Both the position numbers and the translations under genes were made by a program. The notes beneath the pieces were generated by a model that saw only the letters and a list, made by a program, of their open reading frames with translations, searched no databases and was not told where the DNA came from. Positions 58,001-64,000 of a stretch of DNA of 64,000 nucleotides are shown one piece after another. The DNA is from Cucumis sativus. Lineage: Eukaryota > Streptophyta > Magnoliopsida > Cucurbitales > Cucurbitaceae. Within the stretch, counting starts at the first letter, position 1, and every line of letters begins with the position of its first letter. Where the stretch lies: the NCBI RefSeq assembly GCF_000004075.3, contig NC_026657.2, forward strand, positions 18,844,501 through 18,908,500, read 5' to 3'.

Positions 58001-61000
58001 TTTAGTTAAGGGCATCCCTTAATGGTTCAAATATCATTTTGGTCTCTATTTGAGTATTGTTCCATTTTAGTTTTGGTACTTTTTAAATACCCATGTATAG
58101 TTTAGCTTAAATTTAACCCCTTGAAGTTAATTGTTTTTGAAATTGGTTAAATGTTAATAATATTTTTTATATTATACAAAACACTACATGAATATGTTTA
58201 TAAAGTTTATAGAGGCATGACTATTTTTAAACTAACATAAAGAACTATTTTTAAGAATTATTAAAAGGGACCGTTGGGAGATTTAGTTCCTTGCCCGCTT
58301 CCACGTCTCTTTGTGGGCTACTGGATTTCATTTTCGAAGTTCTTTTGTAACTATTCAGTAGACACCATCTCTTTTTGTTGAAGGCCCTTCTTGTAGAGGG
58401 AGTCTCTCCCTTTTTTAGCTTGTTTTTTTTTTGTATGCCTATGTATTCTTTTATGAAAATTGTTGTTTTCATAAATAAAAAAAAAAAAGAGAATTATTAA
58501 AAGTATTAGGAATAAATTTGGACATTTGAAAGTACATGGACTAAAATAAAACAAGTCCGAAAGTGCAAGGACCAAAAGAGAATAATAACAAAATTTAAAT
58601 GAAGTCCAGATGGCTGTTGGCCGCACCTTTCTCACACCCTCTCTTCTCTGCTATTGGTTTTCTGATTCACTATCTTTTGATTCAATACATGGAAAATAGG
58701 ATATGGACATATGACTCATCCACTCCATCATCTAGAAATGCAACAATTTACTGTGGGGCAGAGATTATGTCACTTGATTGGGAGTGTAAATCTGATCGCC
58801 TAGTAAGTTGTTATGGAAGCTTGTGTTATATAGTGAATGCATCTATGATTTCTGTATCATTTTTCTTGAGTTTAACTGGAGTCTCTTGTACTTTTCTTCG
58901 GCAAAAGCTTTTAATCGGGACTGCTGATGCGGGCATTAAAGCATGGAATGTTGATGCAAAGAGAGTTGTGTGTGATCTCAACACAACCGATATGTTCCCT
59001 AGGTTCTTTCAGTTGATACTCTAACTATCTATAAATTTAATTCTTCCCTTTCCAAGTTTCTCATATTTTATCATGTTGCAGTGTGTTGGATATCAAATGC
59101 AGTCCTGTTGAATCTATTTTCGTCTCTGCAGCAGCATCTAGAGGGTATTATTTTTTTTTCTCATAACATAATCTTTCGTGTGTTTTGTAAACTAAAATTG
59201 GTTTCAATTTTGTACGTTGTTTCCCCTTTCTTTTAGTACAATAAGGGTGAAAGATTCAAACTACAAAGGTCTAGCGTGTTATGATATATATATATATTTA
59301 TATATATCTCATATGTCGTTTATTGTAATTTTACATAGTATCTAGGTTTAGTTTATTCTCTATATAAATATGTAACATTGCTTTGACTCAAATATAATAA
59401 GACAGATACTTCTCTGAATTCTAGATTACATAGCACATACTAAATGCAAGTTGAACTATGTGTTCTTTAGCTAATTGTTTACATTTATGATTCTCTTGAA
59501 TTGTATTTTTCTCTCGAATTGTATTTCTATGCAAGATTTTTCAGGGCATTGTTTTCCCTGTCCCATCTTGTACTCAAAGAAAAGTTCATTCTTGTATTTC
59601 TCTTGGTTCCTTTTCCCTTCTCCGAGGAAAAAAATGCTAGAGATTTTTAAGAATGTGTTGTCTTTGCAGGCATGGTACAAGTTATGTGGATAGTTTGGGG
59701 TTTGCTTCACTCACAGTCTGGAATATGAGAACTTGGAAGTCAATGGTATGGAAATGCTTGCTATTGGAACTTAAGTTTGCTTTTAGCTTCCAGTTGCTAT
59801 TTGGTGCCTTGACTATCATTTGGTTTCTATGAAGACAGTCCTTCCTTTGGGTAAGGATCCTCCTGCGATCACTTCAATGTGCTTCAATCATAATGGGAAG
59901 ATCTTAGCAGCTGCTGCTACCGATGGAATGATTCACATGTTTGGTATCCTTCCCATACATTCTAAGTGCGAAGTTTTCTTGCAAGACTACATTGGTATTT
60001 GGTGGTGTATGCATGATACATTCATTTTTTTTTATTATTAGTATCTCTCATATTGTTTTTATTTTTAATTTTAGTATTATTATTATCAGTTAATTTCCAG
60101 TAGGGATCGTTTTTCTGTACTTGTTGAACGGAATGCATTGAATTGAATCTTGTAGTTTATACATGTGCTTAGATGCTTAGTTGTAAGATAGGGCCATTGC
60201 CGGGTTAAAAGATGGGTTTCCCCAATGGATGTGGAAAAGTGTGGAAGTTTGGAAGTTTGGAAGTATTTGCTTCTTTTTTTCTGGATTATACAAATAGGGA
60301 AGGCGGAGGAAGACCCTTGGATAGGCTTGTTAGGAGGAGAACCTCGATTGTGGGGCCTTTCTGCTGTATACTTTGTTGGAAGGCGGAGGAAGACCTTGAT
60401 CATCTACTTTGGGAGTGTCAGTATGCGCAGGCTGTGTGGAGTTTCTTTTTGCAGGAGTTGGATGTCAGTTTGGCTGGCCAGAAACTTCGTGGGACAATTG
60501 AGGAGTTCCTCCTCCATCTGCCTTTCAGAGAGAAATGCTGTTTTTGATGGTGGTGGGGTGTGACCGTGCTTTGGAATATTTGGGGCAAGAGAAATAATAG
60601 GGTTTTTAGAGGTAGGGTTAGGGACCCCAATGAGGTTTGGTCACTAGCTAGATTTCCTGTGTCCCTTTGGGCTTTGGTTACGAAGGCCTTTTGTAATTAG
60701 TCGCCTGGAAAGATTTTACTTAGTTGGAACTTCTTCCTTTAGTCGTGGTGTTTTGGAGGGCTTAATTCTTTTGTTGTCCTTGTATTCTTTTATTTTTTCT
60801 TAATGGAAGTTGTTTTTAACAAAAAAAATGAAAAGAAAAAGAAAAGGGAAGTCCTGCAATCCTAGATCTGAACCATAAATGAAATAATAACACCTCAGTG
60901 GCTTGTGGAACTGAAGGGGTGAGCTCCATTAACTTATTTAAACAATACGTTTCAAAATTCTTGACCTTGACTAGGAAAAAGACATGTCTGCCTGTCTACA

Positions 61001-62506
61001 AATTACAGGGTGGCCGGCTCATGATTCTGCCATTAACTCGATTCTTTTTGGGCCAGATGAAACTAGCATCTTTACATTAGGGTCAGATGGGAAGGCAAGT
61101 AGTTTTATTTACTCACTTTTCTGGATTGAAGTTCTATTGATGCATTGTTAATTTTATTTTGATCTTTTAATTCTTATTGGGTTGTAAGATGATATATATT
61201 TCTGTGGTCAGATATTTGAATGGAGCTTGCATAATCAAGGTCAAGTTCTGTGGTCAAGAAATAATAGCAGGTACTTGTTGTTTAAAAATAAAATATCTAT
61301 AGGGTATATAATTTAATACTCTTTATTAGGGTTTTAGATCATAGGAATCCTTTTTATTGTTGACAAGGGCTTACAAAAAACAAAGGGGTGTAAAACATCT
61401 CTCAACATAAAGCCCTTAGCCTTTGGAGTTGCAAAAATGTCTTTCAATTGGCACTATTAGGGAAAAAGAAGTATTATGAGAAATTGCTACTGTGGGAAAA
61501 ACAAGTGGAAATCACACAAAATGGAAAAAAATACAGTTCTTTTTTTCTATTTTCTCTTTCCAGGTCACATCTATATATTTTTTCTTTTTCTTTTTTAGAA
61601 AAAATCCATCATAACGTATCTGTCAAGGGTCATTAGGACATTTTTGCAGTCCTGATGTATGCTAATGAATGTGAAAAAGAAGGGAGAATTACCTGATAGA
61701 CGAATGGATTAATTTTGTGTGGCATGATGATGTTGAAGATAGCTAGTGAATGTTAATCTATGTTTATACCAATCAATACCTTTTTATCTTCTTCATACAA
61801 AATTTTGTTGTTCATGTAAACTTATCCTGAACTTCATAAAAAACTATACGTTTCAATCTTCTTAGATGACTGTGCACTTTGATACTTTTTTCCTCGACAA
61901 CATCCTGTACTAAACTATTCTTGAACTTGGCTTAGTAGTTATACTTTATTCTGTACTTGGCTCGGGCTGCCTTGATAATATATGCTTGTGCCTTCTCTTA
62001 ACAGGTTTTGCGATTCTGAGAGCTCTCTATCTCTGAGACATGAAATGACTTTGGATGCAAGTGGAAAAAGACTCTTGGCTACATCAAATTCAGTGAGAGC
62101 TCCCATATACCAGGTTCATCATTCATCCACTCCTTTCATCTTGCAGTCGATAGCTCATAGTATTTAAAATTTTATTGTATGAAAATCTTGTTTATATATC
62201 AAACATCAAATTAGTTTTGAATTCTAAAGGCGTGTTGATATGACAAAGTCATTTTAACTATTCTAAAATGGACTAATTGAGTAGTACAAGGTGGCTGGCT
62301 CCAGCCTAAGCTTATTTAAGAACTATGTCCTATAGACCTGCTTGATCTTGAAATTGAATTCCTCAACTTAGGTGGGTGGTCGTGTGGGCGGATTGAAAAC
62401 TCTTCCACATACAGCCGCGATAACGACGGTTGATTGGCACCCAACTTTGCCTGTGTTCTTGACTGGATCTGCAGACCACTCAATTCGAGTTACGTCTATT
62501 TCTTGA
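55083..62506 (+). CDS. WD repeat-containing protein 91 homologue
   Basis: Fifteen exons join in phase to 649 residues: 55083-55473, 55554-55676, 56258-56399, 56505-56753, 57567-57654, 57820-57914, 58700-58802, 58908-59002, 59082-59144, 59670-59745, 59835-59943, 60982-61094, 61212-61270, 62005-62113 and 62372-62506. An N-terminal LisH-like helical region (YAEELVREFLVFRGFTSAL) and SVRNFFSEVFNGTRIPALLK precede a coiled coil at about 181-218 (NHLKRDIKQLNLKLAQLQ). A Ser-rich linker follows, then WD repeats from about 332 to the end (FLGHTSPISRCRF, GNNVASASLDGTV, SLTVWNMRTWKSM, FLTGSADHSIRV). Animal WDR91 is a Rab7 effector in endosome maturation; the plant role is unknown to me. Introns 2 and 11 look U12-type and intron 12 is GC-AG. 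The exon 4/5 junction is the least certain. Confidence 0.88.
55677..56257 (+). other. AT-AC U12-type intron 2 of the WDR91 homologue
   Basis: The donor ATATCCTG matches the U12 consensus ATATCCTT at 7 of 8 positions. The intron ends CCAC, and TTTCTTAAC at 56241-56249 matches the U12 branch consensus TTCCTTRAC closely, 9-10 bases from the 3' end. Only this junction gives the family sequence NGTRIPALLK; no GT-AG alternative does. Confidence 0.85.
58268..58490 (+). mobile_element. 5'-truncated LINE tail in WDR91 intron 6
   Basis: A 223-bp insert ends in tatgaaaattgttgttttca followed by a poly(A)-rich tail. A perfect 14-bp duplication, agaattattaaaag, flanks it (58254-58267 and 58490-58503, sharing one A with the tail). 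This is the signature of target-primed LINE insertion. Confidence 0.8.
59944..60981 (+). other. GT-AG U12-type intron 11 of the WDR91 homologue
   Basis: The donor GTATCCTT is a perfect U12 consensus. CCTTGAC at 60965-60971 is a perfect U12 branch core, 11 bases before the AG at 60980-60981. The junction gives MFDMSACLQITGWPAHDS in phase, the expected WD-repeat continuation. Confidence 0.85.
60180..60840 (+). mobile_element. LINE 3' fragment with zf-RVT domain in WDR91 intron 11
   Basis: Shifted frames encode the zinc-binding region that follows plant LINE reverse transcriptases: CILCWKAEEDLDHLLWECQY, AVWSFFLQEL and EEFLLHLPFREK. Later text reads NIWGKRNNRVFRG in another frame. It ends ttgtattcttttattttttc, tggaagttgtttttaac and an A-rich tail. 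It is 5'-truncated with stops. No target duplication was identified. The element lies inside the second U12 intron. Confidence 0.8.
61095..61211 (+). other. GC-AG intron 12 of the WDR91 homologue
   Basis: The junction AAG/GCAAGT is the strong consensus for GC-AG introns. The acceptor is GGTCAG before ATATTTGAATGG, giving GSDGKIFEWS in phase. No GT nearby keeps the frame. Confidence 0.85.
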
Positions 62507-64000
62507 AGGCCATTTGTTTTGTTTTTGTGGTCAGTGTGTTTGATCGATTGGTTTGTGAGTGATTCTCATGTTATTCCGTGCATGATTCGATCTTAAACCT
62601 CAATGCTATCGCCTTGTATTTATTTTCATTAGTTTATTTTATTTTTTTAGAGGGAAGTGGGCAGTGATGTATTATTTTTGTCCAAGAGTGGAGGACTTGA
62701 ATTGTATCATGTGATAATTTCATACAAGAACCAGTATAAAGCAAATAATAGACGTCTGGGTTGGTGCTTATCCTTTATAAATATAGTTTTTATTCAATAT
62801 AATAATTGCAAATATAAGAGTTTGAACTTTTGTCATTTTTGTGTTTGCTCATGTGAGATAGTATGGTCTTGTTTGACTTTGTTATTGGTTTTGGGCTGCT
62901 CTTAAATTTTAAACTGATATTATGACTCTTGCTCTTAACGTTTTGAAAGATGAGAAAAATGATTGATAATTTCGTAAATTTCAAGTGCAGAGACCTTGTT
63001 TAGCACATAGATGCTAAGCAACATCCTCTTATATATATAAAAACACATTTGTTCTGAATATTAAACCATCCAGTGGCCAAACTTTTGTTTTGAATATTAA
63101 ACCAACTATTAAAGAAATGTAATTCAGCTCCAATTCATTCTACATTTTGCACTGCTTATTATTATTACATACATTTTGGAAGCAAAATGAATCAAAATAC
63201 TCACTAAATATAGCAAATTCTCATATGTTGTTGATAGATTTTAAAGTTTTGCTATATATATATTTACAATAATTTTTTGAGAGTTTGAAAAAATAACAAA
63301 AAAAATTATGATAATAAAACTAAATGTCATTTACATTTCTCAAAATTGTAAAAATAGCAAATTTAAAAGCAGATTGTTATTTAATTACTGTCATATTTGT
63401 CAATTTTGAAATAAAACGAGGTGTCATGAGTTTATCTAAATTTTTGTTTCATTTAATGTAATTTTTCCTAATTTTTCTTCTCATTATTAGTTTAACATAT
63501 CTATGAGGTTGGTAGGAAGTTGGTGGTGGAGTATTGACAAAAAGAAGTCACGTGAGTTGTTTTTAACATTTGTGTCTTTCTTAGATGAATAACAACAACA
63601 GTAGCAGTATTAATTATATGTTTAATATCCCCATTCAAAAGTAGTGCCAAATATTATACATACACTATTGTATTTGTTAGCCCAAAATGATACATCTAAA
63701 TTATGCAAACTTACAGTCACTTAAAAACAAAAATTGGACAAATTCATTTTTGTTTAAAATCTTTTTCCTAAAAATTATTTAAAATACATTTAAAAATTGA
63801 CTAGTTTTTTTCAAAATAACTTATTTTCTAAATTGCATTTTAAAATGTAATCCAAACGAACTCTAAGTATTACAGTACCCAAACATTCTAATTGATATCT
63901 TAAACACTCAATTAAAAACAGTCCATTAATAAAATTTTATCATCATTGAAAAATTATAGCAAATATCTCAATTAGAAAATAAATTTAAAACATAGCGGAA
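62507..64000. other. WDR91 3' flank and AT-rich intergenic DNA
   Basis: The first few hundred bases probably hold the 3' UTR. The rest is AT-rich without a supported gene. A copy of the dispersed repeat lies near 63205-63300 (tatagcaaattctc and ttttgctatatatat). Confidence 0.5.

Noticed and set aside
1..64000. tRNA, rRNA and other structured RNA genes
   Set aside because: I looked for tRNA arm motifs and rRNA blocks while reading and saw none that folded convincingly. A covariance-model scan would be needed to exclude small RNAs.

Overview
The window is plant nuclear DNA: AT-rich, with intron-containing genes, plastid-targeted and receptor-kinase products, and many LTR-retrotransposon and CACTA remnants. 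The gypsy gag family at 35.4-38.9 kb and the LINE zf-RVT fragment at 60.2-60.8 kb resemble families I associate with cucurbit genomes (Cucumis and relatives). Cucurbitaceae is therefore my best guess; the genus cannot be fixed from this window.

Five host genes are present, and for each I could build complete exon structures with consistent reading phase: (1) nuclear CLPP3, a plastid Clp protease subunit, minus strand, 3155-5991; (2) a reticulon-like RTNLB protein, plus strand, 8058-10488; (3) a MAKR6-like membrane-associated kinase regulator, minus strand, single exon, 17435-18109; (4) a G-type lectin S-receptor-like kinase related to Arabidopsis At5g24080, plus strand, 44114-51140; (5) a plant homologue of WDR91, plus strand, CDS 55083-62506, 15 coding exons. 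The genes are functionally unrelated to one another.

Between genes 3 and 4 lies a 19.8-kb nested transposon complex (21804-41586). The outer element is a Ty1/copia retrotransposon with two related LTRs and a perfect 5-bp target-site duplication (cccat). Its interior holds a CACTA (En/Spm) DNA transposon on the minus strand, starting at a CACTAG end at 23205. The CACTA carries a decayed TNP2 transposase, a Ulp1-type cysteine protease whose seven exons stay in frame, and a C2H2 zinc-finger gene fragment that looks captured. A solo LTR (29948-31191, target duplication gtatt) sits inside the CACTA transposase coding sequence. A Ty3/gypsy element that keeps gag but not reverse transcriptase is on the minus strand at about 35.2-38.86 kb, next to a 32-bp minisatellite. 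Other mobile DNA includes a gypsy pol end at the left edge, an antisense copia gag fragment 0.7 kb upstream of the RTNLB start codon, a TRIM-like element with identical 150-bp LTRs in intron 2 of the receptor kinase, and two LINE 3' ends in introns of the WDR91 homologue.

The most interesting host signals are splice sites. The WDR91 homologue appears to contain two minor-spliceosome (U12) introns, one AT-AC and one GT-AG, plus a GC-AG intron. CLPP3 intron 1 also appears to be GC-AG. No rRNA, tRNA or CRISPR was found.
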